A stretch of 64,000 nucleotides of DNA from NCBI RefSeq assembly GCF_002591915.1, contig NZ_NIHB01000003.1, forward strand, positions 62,001 through 126,000. Reading direction: 5' to 3'. Positions 26,065-36,762 of this stretch are shown here, one piece after another; position 1 is the stretch's first letter, and every line of letters begins with the position of its first letter. Made by a program: the position numbers and the translations under genes. The notes below the pieces were generated by a model. That model was given only the letters and a program-made list of their open reading frames with translations. It did not search any database and was not told the origin of the DNA. The DNA comes from Marinicella litoralis. GTDB taxonomy: Bacteria; Pseudomonadota; Gammaproteobacteria; Xanthomonadales; Marinicellaceae.

Positions 26065-26162
26065 AATAAGGTGGATTAAAATCAAGTGTCCTACACCCGC
26101 TTTCTCGTTGTATGAGAATTGGTTAAGTGACCTTTAAAGTGATGTGAGTATCAACGGGACCA

Positions 26163-29100
26163 ATGTCAAAAAACAAAATTAATTTATATTTTAGTCATAC
26201 CGTTGAAGGTCTTGCTGACATTTTGTCTAAACAAGTCATCGCACAGCAAGCCAACGGTTCTGTTTTCAATGCGCCCAGCGTGATGGTTCCCAATGCCAAT
26301 ATGCAGCGATTCTTGCAATTGACTTTGGCAAAAATCAATGGTGTTTGTGCTCACGTCGCTTTCCCATTCCTAGAAACCGGTTTATTTCAAATTGTCAATC
26401 AATTGCTCGGATCAGGCTATCAGCATAAGAATGGCTCTATGGTGGCATGGTCTGTATGGTGTTTGTTGCATGATGATCAATTGATGAATGATCCTGTGTA
26501 TGCACCCATTAACACCTATTTAAGCGATTCAAGTGCAGAAAGTTTGTTGGCAGCGAAACGTTGGCAACTCAGTCAGAAATTGGCCAAACTGATGTTGGAT
26601 TATGAATCACAACGTCCCGAAATGGTTCATCAATGGCTCCAAGGACACTGTGTATTTACCAGCTGTAATAAAGCTCGATTAAGTCAACTTGAAAAAATGC
26701 AGCAAGATTTGTATGTGCGTTTATTTAAGCATGAAGATACACCAGATTCGATCACATTATTTCAAGCCACCATGTTGTTAGATCAAATCAAATCTGCCAA
26801 GCCACAAGCCGCTATTCATATTTTTACTCCATCAAGGCTGTCACAGTTACATCGTAAACTCTTGGTACAGTTAGGGCAGTTTATGAACATTCATATTTAT
26901 TCCTTGAATGTATGTTCAGAGTATTGGGAAGATTTACAAACCGAGCAAGAAATCAGATGGCAGCAAAATGTCTTGCGACCATACAAACAACATCCTATTG
27001 TCACTGTTGACGTCGATGGTCAGCCAATTGACTCTGCAGAAACGGCAGAAGTGTTTTTCGAACTGAGTTCATTTGCAGATGAAAATGAATTACTCAAAGC
27101 CTGGGGCAAACCTGGTCGTGAGGCCCTGAAATTGTTCAGTGAAGTTGAGGAAGATGCGATTCATCAATCGATCATTTATCAAGATGATTGGTTGATACCT
27201 GACTTTTCTGGAACTGAGACTTTGTTGCAAGTGGTGCAATCCAATGTACTGAACCGCAGCAGTGAAAACAATCAAATTATCGACCCCAAAACTTTCAACA
27301 GCATACAATTTGCCTGTGCCCCTTCTGTGGTCAGAGAAGTTGAAGCCGTGTATAACAGCATCTTGTGGAACCTCCAGCAAAATGCTGACTTGGTGCTTAA
27401 TGACATCGCTGTATTGGTCACAGACATGAATGTATATCGTTTTGTTATTGAGCAAGTGTTTGAAGAGTTGAATCATGAGCATCAGATTCAACTGTCATAT
27501 GCCATTGTTGACAGCTCAGCGGCCAAAGAAAGTCGTTATGCAGAAGCTGTATTGGATTTGTTTGCGGTGTTAGACGATGACTTTATTCGCGCTTCGGTGT
27601 TTAAGTGGTTAGAAAACCCTTGTGTACAGGCTGGCAATCACTTTGATTACAATGACTGGCAAGATTGGTTGTTGGTGGTTGATCAATTGGGTATTTATTG
27701 TGGGTTTTCAAATCTGTATCCAACCGATGCGGTCACCAATGATGAGATTGAGGTGGATAAATTATTTACCTGGCAACAAGGCCTGGCTCGCTTGCATTTA
27801 TCCTTGGCTACTTTGCCCAACGATGCAAATGCTGTGGATGTGAGTGCCATTGGTGCAGAACGAATAGGGCAGTTAAGTGTTTTGCTGGAAACCTTGTATC
27901 AATATAAGTTGCGGTTAAATAAAAAACAATCCGCCATTCAATGGGAACAACAACTCAATCAAATGTTTGATTTGTTGATGGCAGTACCCGTCGATGACCA
28001 GAAAGAACAAAATATACAAATGGCCCTACAACAATCTTTATTACAATTGGCTGAGGCCCAGCCTGAATTGTTATTGAGTTTTGCCGACATCAAACAGTTT
28101 ATCACTCATGAAATACAACAATTGCCAGCCAGTAAAGGCAGTTACCTCTCTGGTGGTGTGGTGTGTGCCGCCTTACAGCCAATGCGGCCAATTCCATTTA
28201 AATTGACTTACATTTTGGGCTTGGATGAAAGAACCTTTCCCGGGCAAACTGTGAACGAAACCCTGGATTTGACTCAACGCTCAAGAAGAATTGGTGACAT
28301 CAATCCGATTGAGAATAACAATTATTTGTTGTTGGAAACTTTGATGTGCACCCGAGAAAAACTCTATTTGTCCTATGTAGGCATGGACTTGTTGAAAGAT
28401 GAGGTGATTGAACCTTCACCGACTTTATCGACCCTGTATCGATACTGCAATGATTTGGTAGATTTCTCCTCTTTAGAGCAGCAGGCTTTGCCGATGACGC
28501 AACTGCCATTGGATGCCAGTGAATCAGGTCATTTTGATGGCAGAGACCTTGAATCTCAAGATTGGAGGGTTAATTATGCGTATTCAGACTATTTGACATG
28601 GGCCGGCCGAATTCGGGTTGATTGGCAACCTCAAAGTCAACAATTATCTCCTGCACAGCAGCGAATTTGGCAACAAACACAGGAAGTACAAACTTCGGAG
28701 AAGCCAGTTCAAGATTTGTCATTGAGCGACTTATACTTAAAGCAAACAAAGGATAAATTGCTGGTTGATTCTAACAATGCCCTCCAATTGGACGCCACTG
28801 AATTAGCCGATTATTTGGCCAATCCACAAGCCGCTGTATTGAAACAATTGGGTGTCAATGGTAAACACCCAGATGACCGTTCCTTGGTTGAGCATGAACC
28901 ATTGCAGTTGCCTTCATTGCTTAAGTATCAGATATTCACCGAAAGCATCCAGCAGTGGTTACATCAGCCTACTGATTTGACCACTGTCATTCAACAGCAG
29001 CATCAAAAACACCTTCGACTATCACAAGCACCGTTGGCTTTCTTTGCTGATTTAACTGAGTTATCCAAAGTAGAAGTCGCTTTGAATGAACAGCTTAAAC

Positions 29101-29861
29101 CACAGTTGGTAGATAAGTCGTTTTTAGGTGTGTTAAAAGTGGGGTCAGCCAAATCTCATGTGGCTGCTGAATTAGAAGTGGATGCGGTGGAGGTAAGTTT
29201 AAAATCAGGCCGAAAAGTGCAAATCACAGCATTGGCGGAGCAGTTGTACCAACAAGATGGTTACTTATCTGATCAAGTCATCATCAGTACCAGTAAAAAG
29301 AACAGTCTCTGGAATATCAAATTGCTCCAACCCTTTGTCAATTGGTGTTTATGGCAATTGTCTGATCAAGTTAAAGTGGCTGAGGTGTTTAAAGTACATT
29401 TGGTGTTTCCTGAAAAAGTCCAAACCATTGAATTTAAACCTTGGTATGCCGATAGTGAAAGTTTTGCCACTCGATCTACCATTGAAAACTACCTGAAACA
29501 GCTGCTCAGTGATTACCTTGAAAAGCCCGCGCAGTTTTTGCCCAGTGAGTTATTGAGTCTATTTAAAGTGGCCGTCAAACCGGATGTCCCACAGCAAATT
29601 CCATTCTTGAAAAAGTCATCTAAAGCCAAGGAGATCAGTTACTTGGCTTATGACCCAAAGGACATGACCGAAGCAGACATCGCAGCGTTGGTGGAAAAGT
29701 ACCACAAGGGTATGCAGTGGCCAGATTATGAAGAGGTTTTCAAGTTAGTCGAGGTACAGCCCAGTGAGGAGCCTTTGGCTGCTTACCGCAATCATTTAAT
29801 GCCGCTATTTACCATGGTTTGCGCTGAACTGGGTGAAATCAAGCAGGGGGCCAAGTCATGA
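26163..29861 (+). CDS. recC: Exodeoxyribonuclease V subunit gamma
   Basis: A 1232-residue RecC, the inactive-helicase subunit that holds the RecBCD complex together and recognises Chi. It has the family blocks LYFSHTVEGLADIL at the start, NANMQRFLQL, the PSVVREVEAVYNSIL block near 385 and LGLDERTFPG near 690. It is about 110 residues longer than the E. coli protein (1122), spread over the sequence rather than in one domain. The stop overlaps recB as ATGA (29858-29861). Gene order recC-recB-recD is tight here, without the ptrA gene found between recC and recB in enterics. Confidence 0.94.
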   Translation: MSKNKINLYFSHTVEGLADILSKQVIAQQANGSVFNAPSVMVPNANMQRFLQLTLAKINGVCAHVAFPFLETGLFQIVNQLLGSGYQHKNGSMVAWSVWCLLHDDQLMNDPVYAPINTYLSDSSAESLLAAKRWQLSQKLAKLMLDYESQRPEMVHQWLQGHCVFTSCNKARLSQLEKMQQDLYVRLFKHEDTPDSITLFQATMLLDQIKSAKPQAAIHIFTPSRLSQLHRKLLVQLGQFMNIHIYSLNVCSEYWEDLQTEQEIRWQQNVLRPYKQHPIVTVDVDGQPIDSAETAEVFFELSSFADENELLKAWGKPGREALKLFSEVEEDAIHQSIIYQDDWLIPDFSGTETLLQVVQSNVLNRSSENNQIIDPKTFNSIQFACAPSVVREVEAVYNSILWNLQQNADLVLNDIAVLVTDMNVYRFVIEQVFEELNHEHQIQLSYAIVDSSAAKESRYAEAVLDLFAVLDDDFIRASVFKWLENPCVQAGNHFDYNDWQDWLLVVDQLGIYCGFSNLYPTDAVTNDEIEVDKLFTWQQGLARLHLSLATLPNDANAVDVSAIGAERIGQLSVLLETLYQYKLRLNKKQSAIQWEQQLNQMFDLLMAVPVDDQKEQNIQMALQQSLLQLAEAQPELLLSFADIKQFITHEIQQLPASKGSYLSGGVVCAALQPMRPIPFKLTYILGLDERTFPGQTVNETLDLTQRSRRIGDINPIENNNYLLLETLMCTREKLYLSYVGMDLLKDEVIEPSPTLSTLYRYCNDLVDFSSLEQQALPMTQLPLDASESGHFDGRDLESQDWRVNYAYSDYLTWAGRIRVDWQPQSQQLSPAQQRIWQQTQEVQTSEKPVQDLSLSDLYLKQTKDKLLVDSNNALQLDATELADYLANPQAAVLKQLGVNGKHPDDRSLVEHEPLQLPSLLKYQIFTESIQQWLHQPTDLTTVIQQQHQKHLRLSQAPLAFFADLTELSKVEVALNEQLKPQLVDKSFLGVLKVGSAKSHVAAELEVDAVEVSLKSGRKVQITALAEQLYQQDGYLSDQVIISTSKKNSLWNIKLLQPFVNWCLWQLSDQVKVAEVFKVHLVFPEKVQTIEFKPWYADSESFATRSTIENYLKQLLSDYLEKPAQFLPSELLSLFKVAVKPDVPQQIPFLKKSSKAKEISYLAYDPKDMTEADIAALVEKYHKGMQWPDYEEVFKLVEVQPSEEPLAAYRNHLMPLFTMVCAELGEIKQGAKS

Positions 29862-32800
29862 AGACGCCGAATTTTGAAAACATAAAGGCAGCCTCAGAAA
29901 TTGATTTACAGAAGCATGCGGTGATTGAAGCTTCAGCGGGTACCGGCAAAACGTATACTTTGATTGAGTTGGTGATGCGATTATTGATTGAGCAGCACAT
30001 GCGCATCGATAAAATTTTGTTGGTGACTTTTACTGAACAAGCCACCGGAGAATTAAAAGCGCGGATCAGGCAACGCCTGATAGAGGCCTTGAAGGCCACA
30101 GATGATGGGGCAATGATTGATCACTTAGAGCAGAACATAAGCTTGTTAAACCAAGCTTCGATATTTACCATTCATGGTTTTTGTCATGGTGCATTGAGAG
30201 AATTTGCTTTTGAGCAAGGTGCGGTTTTTGAACCAGAGGTAATCAATGACAGTGATGTGTGGCCATTGGTGCTGCGACAAATGAAACGCAGTTGGCCAGC
30301 GAATCAAGCTTTGATCAAGCAACTGAAGGTCTTTTCCCATGACAAAAGCATTTCAAAGGTTGATGATCTATTGCTGCAACTGGCGAGTAAATACAAATCA
30401 GGCTTTGATTCGATCTACCCCAGCTCTTTCGACTTTGATATTGAAGATAATATTCAGCAAATCAGAGGTTTACTGAAAATACCTTTGTTTGATTATGAGG
30501 CTGAATTTAAATCACTTAAAGGCCTTAAGAGCACATCGCATCAGAATTTGTGGCTTGCGGTTATTCAGCCTTTTTTGTCAGACTTACATTCCTTAATCCG
30601 AGGCAATGACAACAATGACATCGAAGCAATTATTCAGCTGTTTAGCACCCATTTTGCGAGCAAGGCTGATGTCAATGAAGTGTTTTTTAAAAGCTGTCCT
30701 GCTGCTTATAAAGTCGAACATAATAAAAGTGTTGCTGTTGAAAACCGAGCTTTGGCAGTTCATTTTTTTAAATTAATTGATGCTTTAAATCAAATCTGGG
30801 AAGCCATCTCAAACCACCAAAAAGTGATTAAGTTTAGTGCCATTGCACCCTTGCTGAATGAATTGATACAAGTCAGTCAACAATACAAATTAGAACGTGG
30901 CTTAATCAGTTATGACGACATGATTTTGCGTTTGTGGCAACAATTGATTGATGAACAAGCTTTGCCCATGAATGAGCAGTTATTGACTCAAGCTTTGCGG
31001 CAGAAATACCAAGTGGCCATCATCGATGAGTTTCAGGACACCGATATTCGCCAATGGGAAATCTTTAAATTGTTGTTTCTTAAAATCGGACCTGTTGATT
31101 CAGTAGCTGAATGGGAGCATCGATTGTGGGTGATTGGTGATCCAAAGCAGGCCATTTATGGTTTCAGGGGTGCTGATATTCATACCTATGAAGCCGCTAA
31201 AGGAGAAATCACAAGTTGTTTTCAAGGAATGGCTTATCGCCTGAACACCAATTACCGCACAGTCGAAGGTTTGATCAGAGAGATGAATCGATTTTTTGCT
31301 GATGACACGACAGTGAATTCTGCCGAAAATTCGGCCTGGTTTGATGCCGATGCGGTATGTGTTGAAGTGCCAGATGAAAAAACTATTGACATCAATAAAA
31401 TGCCACAAATGATTGATAATAAAGGGCTAAATGCTTTTAATTGTTTGTCAGTGAAGCAGTCAGATTCGGGTGCAGTGAAAACCCAGTTGGCGACAAAAAT
31501 AGCCAGCACCATTAAACATCAAATCATCAATCAAGTCGAAGTCAGTTTGAAGGGTGTTCAACGAACGTTGGATGCTTCTGACGTCTGTATTTTGGTTCGC
31601 AGTAATTCAGATGCTGAATATATTGAAGTGGCTTTGCAACAAATGCAGATTCCATTCACCTTCCATAAAAAGAAAAATCTATATCAATCCATTGAAGCCA
31701 TTCATTTTCAAGTGTTATTAACTGCATTGGCCATGCCAAATGACATTAAACGGGTAAACAACGCTTTGTTGACTTTGTTCTTTGCATTGCAACCGAATCA
31801 ATTGGCTGATTTCGCCGAAGAAAATTTGCCGACCATCACCGCTTTGTGGTTAAAAATAAAAGAAGCCGTGATTGCCAAAGACTGGATCAAAGTCTTTGAT
31901 TATTTGCTGTCTGAAAGTGGTGCCATGTATCGAGCCAGGAACAACAGACGACGAATCGCAAACCTGAAACAACTGAAACAACTGCTTTTGAAAGCAGCTT
32001 TACAAAATAATTTGGGCGCGGAGTCACTGGCGAAATTTTTCCAACAAAAACGTGAGCAAACATCCAGTGATGAAGATTTACATCACAAAGACACCGAGCA
32101 AAAAGCTGTTAAAATCATGACCATGCACATCAGTAAAGGTTTGGAGTTTCCGGTGGTGTTTTTATTTGGTGGGTTTGGTCAAGGACCAGCTGATCAGTTT
32201 CTACAGTATTATGATGAAACACAAAAAGGCATGGTGTATGACTTAGTCAAACAAAACCAGAAAACCTATGATGAACAACAGCTAAAACAAGCCCACCAAC
32301 TGTACTACGTGGCAATGACACGTGCCATATTTATGTTATTTTTGCCTTATGTGGATGAGTCCGACTGTAAAATCAGCAAGCCCGGATGGTATGTGAAAAC
32401 CGTGATGGCTCGACTTTTGGCAACAGGGATGTATCAACAAACACCAGCAGGATCTTGTTCATTTCCCACAAAAAGCGATGTTCCCGATAAATCCAATGAA
32501 GTATTATCGGACTTTAATTTAATCGTGCCCACTCAACTGTATCGCAGGCGTCGAAATTTACATTCATTCTCATCCTTAAGCCATTATAAAAATCACGCCA
32601 GTCTGGCCCCCATAGCCAATGATTTCAGCCAAAATTTAACCGCCGAGTTAATGAATACGGAAGTGCAAATAAACGTGGCTGAAAAAGTGGATACCAGTCC
32701 ACAAATTCCTGGAGGGGTTAAAACCGGTCATGTGTTGCATGGTATATTCGAACATGTTGATTTTGTAAGAATTAACCAGCATAAATACCTGACTGATGTT

Positions 32801-33472
32801 TATCAGGATGATGAGATCATGGCGGTAATTGATCAACAAATGAAGTTATTTAAATTAGAGAATAAGGCCTTTGATGAAAGTGACGAGTCGAATAACATGG
32901 ATCAGTCACTGGCTCAGGCATCCAATCAACCACTGGATTATCGTCAACAGTTTGCAGATTGGACTTGGCATACTTTAAAAAAACCATTGGTGGCATTGGA
33001 TGGGCAGAATTTAGCCAGTATTGCTTTGGATAATCGATGTCATGAGTTGTCTTTTTTTTGGAATGAAGGCAACACCCATTTAACAGGTTTTATTGATTTG
33101 TTTTTTTCGGTGGTTAACAAACAAGAAGACTTCATTGATTATTACATTCTTGACTGGAAAAGTAATTTCAGTGCCAATGGTTATAGCCCGACCATACTGT
33201 CTGATGAAGTAATGACCCAACACCAATACCATTGGCAATATCAATTATATGCGATGGCGATGCAGCGTTGGTTTGATGCGCTTAAAGCAAACAATGAACA
33301 AATGACAAGTGCCCGCTTAAAAGGTGCAATTTATGTGTTTTCCAGAGGAATAGACTGTCAAGAAGAAGCTCAAAACGGGATGTTCTTTGATGACTTCAGT
33401 AAAAACCATTGGCAACCAGAAGATATTGAAACTGAATTGTTACAGATTGATCAGTTCGGGGCCAAATCATGA
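29858..33472 (+). CDS. recB: Exodeoxyribonuclease V subunit beta (helicase-nuclease)
   Basis: A 1204-residue UvrD-family 3'-5' helicase with a C-terminal nuclease. Walker A EASAGTGKT ends at T32, the Walker B DEFQDTD starts at D390, GDPKQAIYGFRG follows, and the late MTMHISKGLEFPVVF is helicase motif V-like. The nuclease catalytic DWK is D1099-K1101, followed by QYQLYAMAMQRW. All catalytic residues look intact, so the complex should process double-strand breaks and degrade foreign linear DNA. It overlaps recC and recD by four bases each. Confidence 0.96.
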   Translation: MKTPNFENIKAASEIDLQKHAVIEASAGTGKTYTLIELVMRLLIEQHMRIDKILLVTFTEQATGELKARIRQRLIEALKATDDGAMIDHLEQNISLLNQASIFTIHGFCHGALREFAFEQGAVFEPEVINDSDVWPLVLRQMKRSWPANQALIKQLKVFSHDKSISKVDDLLLQLASKYKSGFDSIYPSSFDFDIEDNIQQIRGLLKIPLFDYEAEFKSLKGLKSTSHQNLWLAVIQPFLSDLHSLIRGNDNNDIEAIIQLFSTHFASKADVNEVFFKSCPAAYKVEHNKSVAVENRALAVHFFKLIDALNQIWEAISNHQKVIKFSAIAPLLNELIQVSQQYKLERGLISYDDMILRLWQQLIDEQALPMNEQLLTQALRQKYQVAIIDEFQDTDIRQWEIFKLLFLKIGPVDSVAEWEHRLWVIGDPKQAIYGFRGADIHTYEAAKGEITSCFQGMAYRLNTNYRTVEGLIREMNRFFADDTTVNSAENSAWFDADAVCVEVPDEKTIDINKMPQMIDNKGLNAFNCLSVKQSDSGAVKTQLATKIASTIKHQIINQVEVSLKGVQRTLDASDVCILVRSNSDAEYIEVALQQMQIPFTFHKKKNLYQSIEAIHFQVLLTALAMPNDIKRVNNALLTLFFALQPNQLADFAEENLPTITALWLKIKEAVIAKDWIKVFDYLLSESGAMYRARNNRRRIANLKQLKQLLLKAALQNNLGAESLAKFFQQKREQTSSDEDLHHKDTEQKAVKIMTMHISKGLEFPVVFLFGGFGQGPADQFLQYYDETQKGMVYDLVKQNQKTYDEQQLKQAHQLYYVAMTRAIFMLFLPYVDESDCKISKPGWYVKTVMARLLATGMYQQTPAGSCSFPTKSDVPDKSNEVLSDFNLIVPTQLYRRRRNLHSFSSLSHYKNHASLAPIANDFSQNLTAELMNTEVQINVAEKVDTSPQIPGGVKTGHVLHGIFEHVDFVRINQHKYLTDVYQDDEIMAVIDQQMKLFKLENKAFDESDESNNMDQSLAQASNQPLDYRQQFADWTWHTLKKPLVALDGQNLASIALDNRCHELSFFWNEGNTHLTGFIDLFFSVVNKQEDFIDYYILDWKSNFSANGYSPTILSDEVMTQHQYHWQYQLYAMAMQRWFDALKANNEQMTSARLKGAIYVFSRGIDCQEEAQNGMFFDDFSKNHWQPEDIETELLQIDQFGAKS

Positions 33473-35472
33473 GGTATCAAGTCACTGCACAGCATTTGGC
33501 TCATATTTTTCCTGAATTGACTTTAAAGCATGAGCGGTTACTTAACCAACTTAACTTGGATTTGGGACATTTGCAATTGTTACGTGATGGTTACCAAGCA
33601 TGGGATAGTCAAGATCAACGGTTTTGGTTGTTGTTATTGGCATTGGTTGATGCAGTAAACCAAGGTTCTTTGTGTTTGGATTTAAATCATCCTACAGTCA
33701 ATCACCACCTGCAAACAATCGGTTTAACCCAGGGATTGGCATTGGCCACTACACAGGATTGGCAACAATTTAAGCTGAATCAACAGCCCGTGATTAAGTT
33801 TGAACAAGGCTGCTTGTATTTCACTAAATATTGGCAACTGGAAACCCAGTTACAGCTGGCATTAAAACGTTTGTTACGACAATATACTGGAGTTAGATTC
33901 ACTGCTGTGCAAGTCGCCACTGCAGCACAACAAGTGACTGGTGAGTTGAGTTTTGAGCAGATAGAAGATAAACAAGTGTTGGCCATTGTGGTCAGTTTAT
34001 TACAACCGTTCAGTATCATTTCAGGTGGACCTGGAACCGGTAAAACCACCATCATGAGTTCAGTGTTGCGTGGTTTGATGTTGTTGGGCTATGAAGCCAA
34101 GGATGTCTGTTTGGCGGCGCCAACTGGAAGGGCTGCCAATCGAATGACGGAATCTTTACATGAAGTGTTGAGCCACCGCATAAAAGTTCCGGCTGTGACT
34201 GATGCGGAATTGATATCAATTGAGGCCACAACCATTCATCGGTTGTTGGGTGCCCGTGCCCAGTGGCGTGGATTTCAATACGGTGAACACAATCCTCTGG
34301 ATTGTAAAGTATTGGTGGTGGATGAGGTTTCGATGGTAGATGTGGCTTTGATGCGACAATTGTTACAGGCCATTCCGCTGGGATGCCGAGTGATCTTATT
34401 GGGCGATCAGTTTCAATTGCCTTCAGTCGATTCAGGTGCGGTATTGGCCGATTTGATGCCACCGGTTGGTTCGACGGGAGAATACAGTTCAGACATGTGG
34501 CAGAAGCTTGAAGTTGCTTTAACACCATTTAACTGTAAAGCAGAATTAATGGCAGAATTAAACACCATCGAGTCAGCATTTATGTTGACTGATCATGTAA
34601 CTGTTTTGGATGTATCGAAACGCAATCAAAAAGACATTGCTGAACTCAGTGAATCGGTGCGCCTGGGTGACAGTGACGCGATGTTCAAGCAGCTGTCTTT
34701 AGCATCAATCGATACCAACGGTCAGGTAGCAGGAGACATGGCTGCATGGAATTGGGTTGAACAAATCGGCGTTTATTGGCTGCCAACTCAGACAGACAAT
34801 CAAGCATGGCAAGAAACTTATTTACAATGGATTCAATGGCATTATTTTAAATCAGCGATTCAATTTAAATCAATCATAACTGAATTGAATGATTTTGACC
34901 AAAGTTCACTGACAACTTACCACAACCAACTAGATCAATTGTTCGCAGTGATTAACAGCAACCGTATATTGACTTTAGTGAATGATACTTTGGTCGGTAG
35001 CTTGCATATCAATGCACAAATTGCCGAAATGATGAAACAACGATTGGCTGTGACTGGTTCAGAGAATAGATTCCATGGTTCAGTAATTATGCTGGGTCAA
35101 AACAGTCCATCATTGGGATTGTTCAATGGTGATGTGGCGATTCTATTGGCCGCCAATAACGGACAACTCAGAGCCGTGTTGCCGAATAAAAGTGGCTATC
35201 GGTCACACTCTATTCATGTGCTGCCGCGGTTCACCTCGGCCTATGCCATAACTGTGCATAAAAGTCAGGGTTCGGAATTTAATCATGTACTGATGCCACT
35301 GCCTGAAGATGAACAGCATCGGTTATTGAGTCGTGAAATTATCTATACTGGTTTAACGCGAGCCAAGCAATCTGTTGGTATTTATGCACAACGCAGTACA
35401 CTGGAAACTGCGGTAAAACGCCAAACAACAAGATACAGCGGCTTGCGTTTTTGGTACAATCAAGAACATTAA
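33469..35472 (+). CDS. recD: Exodeoxyribonuclease V subunit alpha
   Basis: A 667-residue SF1B 5'-3' helicase with Walker A GGPGTGKTT (186-194), Walker B VVDEVSMVD near 286, LLGDQFQLPSVDSGAVLADL near 310-330, and AITVHKSQGSEF near 595 with the C-terminal YTGLTRAK. It is about 60 residues longer than E. coli RecD, partly from an insertion near 345-385. The start overlaps recB by four bases. A VOC gene follows after 15 bp, so recBCD, the VOC gene and proC may be one transcript. Confidence 0.95.
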   Translation: MRYQVTAQHLAHIFPELTLKHERLLNQLNLDLGHLQLLRDGYQAWDSQDQRFWLLLLALVDAVNQGSLCLDLNHPTVNHHLQTIGLTQGLALATTQDWQQFKLNQQPVIKFEQGCLYFTKYWQLETQLQLALKRLLRQYTGVRFTAVQVATAAQQVTGELSFEQIEDKQVLAIVVSLLQPFSIISGGPGTGKTTIMSSVLRGLMLLGYEAKDVCLAAPTGRAANRMTESLHEVLSHRIKVPAVTDAELISIEATTIHRLLGARAQWRGFQYGEHNPLDCKVLVVDEVSMVDVALMRQLLQAIPLGCRVILLGDQFQLPSVDSGAVLADLMPPVGSTGEYSSDMWQKLEVALTPFNCKAELMAELNTIESAFMLTDHVTVLDVSKRNQKDIAELSESVRLGDSDAMFKQLSLASIDTNGQVAGDMAAWNWVEQIGVYWLPTQTDNQAWQETYLQWIQWHYFKSAIQFKSIITELNDFDQSSLTTYHNQLDQLFAVINSNRILTLVNDTLVGSLHINAQIAEMMKQRLAVTGSENRFHGSVIMLGQNSPSLGLFNGDVAILLAANNGQLRAVLPNKSGYRSHSIHVLPRFTSAYAITVHKSQGSEFNHVLMPLPEDEQHRLLSREIIYTGLTRAKQSVGIYAQRSTLETAVKRQTTRYSGLRFWYNQEH

Positions 35473-35487
35473 CTACGGAGGCTTGCG

Positions 35488-35874
35488 ATGCAAAAAGTCA
35501 GAGGTGTGGGTGGTTTATTTTTTAAATGCGAAGACCCAGAAAAATTAGCGGCTTGGTACAAAGAATATTTAGGTATTGAATTAGACGGGGAGACCTACGG
35601 TACATTCAACCCCAACGAAGCACGGCCTTTGGACCGAACTGTTTGGAGTACTTTCAGTGCAGATACTGACTATTTTGAACCTTCAAAACAAGCCTTTATG
35701 TTTAATTTTATCGTTGATGATATTGATGCCATGCTGGCCCAAGTCATCAAAGGTGGGGCCACCCAAGCTGGTGAAGTGGTCAAAGAATCTTATGGCGACT
35801 TCGGCTGGTTTATTGATCCAGCAGGTTTTAAAGTTGAACTGTGGGTGCCCAAATCTTTCGAGCCAGCTGAGTAA
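35488..35874 (+). CDS. VOC (glyoxalase/bleomycin-resistance) family protein
   Basis: A 128-residue protein with the paired beta-alpha-beta modules of the VOC fold: VGGLFFKCEDPEKLAAWYKEYLG at the start (positions 6-28) and FNFIVDDIDAMLAQV in the second half, ending GWFIDPAGFKVELW with the usual metal Glu. The substrate of such proteins cannot be predicted. GGAGG 10 bp before the ATG is one of the strongest Shine-Dalgarno sequences in the window. It is located between recD and proC. Confidence 0.9.
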   Translation: MQKVRGVGGLFFKCEDPEKLAAWYKEYLGIELDGETYGTFNPNEARPLDRTVWSTFSADTDYFEPSKQAFMFNFIVDDIDAMLAQVIKGGATQAGEVVKESYGDFGWFIDPAGFKVELWVPKSFEPAE

Positions 35875-35878
35875 TTAG

Positions 35879-36709
35879 ATGAAATCAATTCAAGACATAC
35901 GCATTCGATTTGTTGGTGCAGGTAATATGGCTGCCAGCTTAATGGGTGGACTCATCAATAAAGGCATGACCGCCAGTCAAATGACTGCCAGTGATCCTGG
36001 TCAGAATCAACGTGATTATATCGAGCGCCAATTTCAAATTTTAACTTTTGGTGACAACAATGCCCACTTTGGTATGCCAGATATCGTGATCATTGCGGTC
36101 AAACCACAAATCATGAAACAAGTGTTGCAAGATGTGGCGTCCAGCATTCGTCGCACCCATCCACTGGTCATTTCAGTGGCGGCAGGTATTACCACTGATC
36201 AAATGGCTCAATGGCTGGGATTGGATTTGCCGATTGTACGTGCGATGCCTAACACGCCAGCATTGATAGGACAGGGCGCGATTGGAATGTTCGCCAATCA
36301 GTTGGTTACGAAAGAGCAGCTACTGATGACAGAACAAGTTATGGATGCGGTCGGTACATCAATTTGGGTCACTGAAGAGGGCAATATAGATGCTGTAACC
36401 GCCTTGTCAGGCTCTGGTCCGGCCTATTTTTTTATGTTCATGCAATACTTACAACAAGCCGGTCAAAAGTTAGGTCTCAGTGAAACCAACGCTGCCTTAC
36501 TGGCAAAAAAAACAGCCATTGGCTCTGCCTTGTTGGCTGAGCGAAGCCCCGAAAGTTTACAACAGTTAAAAGATCGAGTGACTTCACCCAATGGCACCAC
36601 GGCAGCGGCGCTTGAAAGCTTTACTGAAAATAACATAGAACAAGTTATCGAACAGGCACTTAATGCAGCGAATGATCGCTCAATTGCCTTGTCTAAAGAA
36701 TTTGATTGA
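35879..36709 (+). CDS. proC: Pyrroline-5-carboxylate reductase
   Basis: A 276-residue cytoplasmic enzyme making proline from pyrroline-5-carboxylate with NAD(P)H. The Rossmann motif RFVGAGNMAASLMGGL lies at 9-24, VKPQIMKQVL near 75-84, VRAMPNTPALIG near 120, and the signature ALSGSGPAYFFMFM near 170 with the C-terminal VTSPNGTTAAAL. It starts 4 bp after the VOC gene and is convergent with oadB across 53 bp with no visible terminator. Confidence 0.96.
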   Translation: MKSIQDIRIRFVGAGNMAASLMGGLINKGMTASQMTASDPGQNQRDYIERQFQILTFGDNNAHFGMPDIVIIAVKPQIMKQVLQDVASSIRRTHPLVISVAAGITTDQMAQWLGLDLPIVRAMPNTPALIGQGAIGMFANQLVTKEQLLMTEQVMDAVGTSIWVTEEGNIDAVTALSGSGPAYFFMFMQYLQQAGQKLGLSETNAALLAKKTAIGSALLAERSPESLQQLKDRVTSPNGTTAAALESFTENNIEQVIEQALNAANDRSIALSKEFD

Positions 36710-36762
36710 ATGGCATCAATATTGCATTGTGTTGGTTTAAAAAGAAGTGGTGAAAACCTTAC

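Noticed and set aside
27090-27491. A 133-codon minus-strand reading frame inside recC
   Set aside because: It is antisense to conserved RecC sequence and has no ribosome-binding site or family resemblance.
34052-34528. A 158-codon minus-strand reading frame inside recD
   Set aside because: It is a mirror of the conserved helicase coding sequence; composition is unlike real proteins in the window and recD motifs are intact across it.
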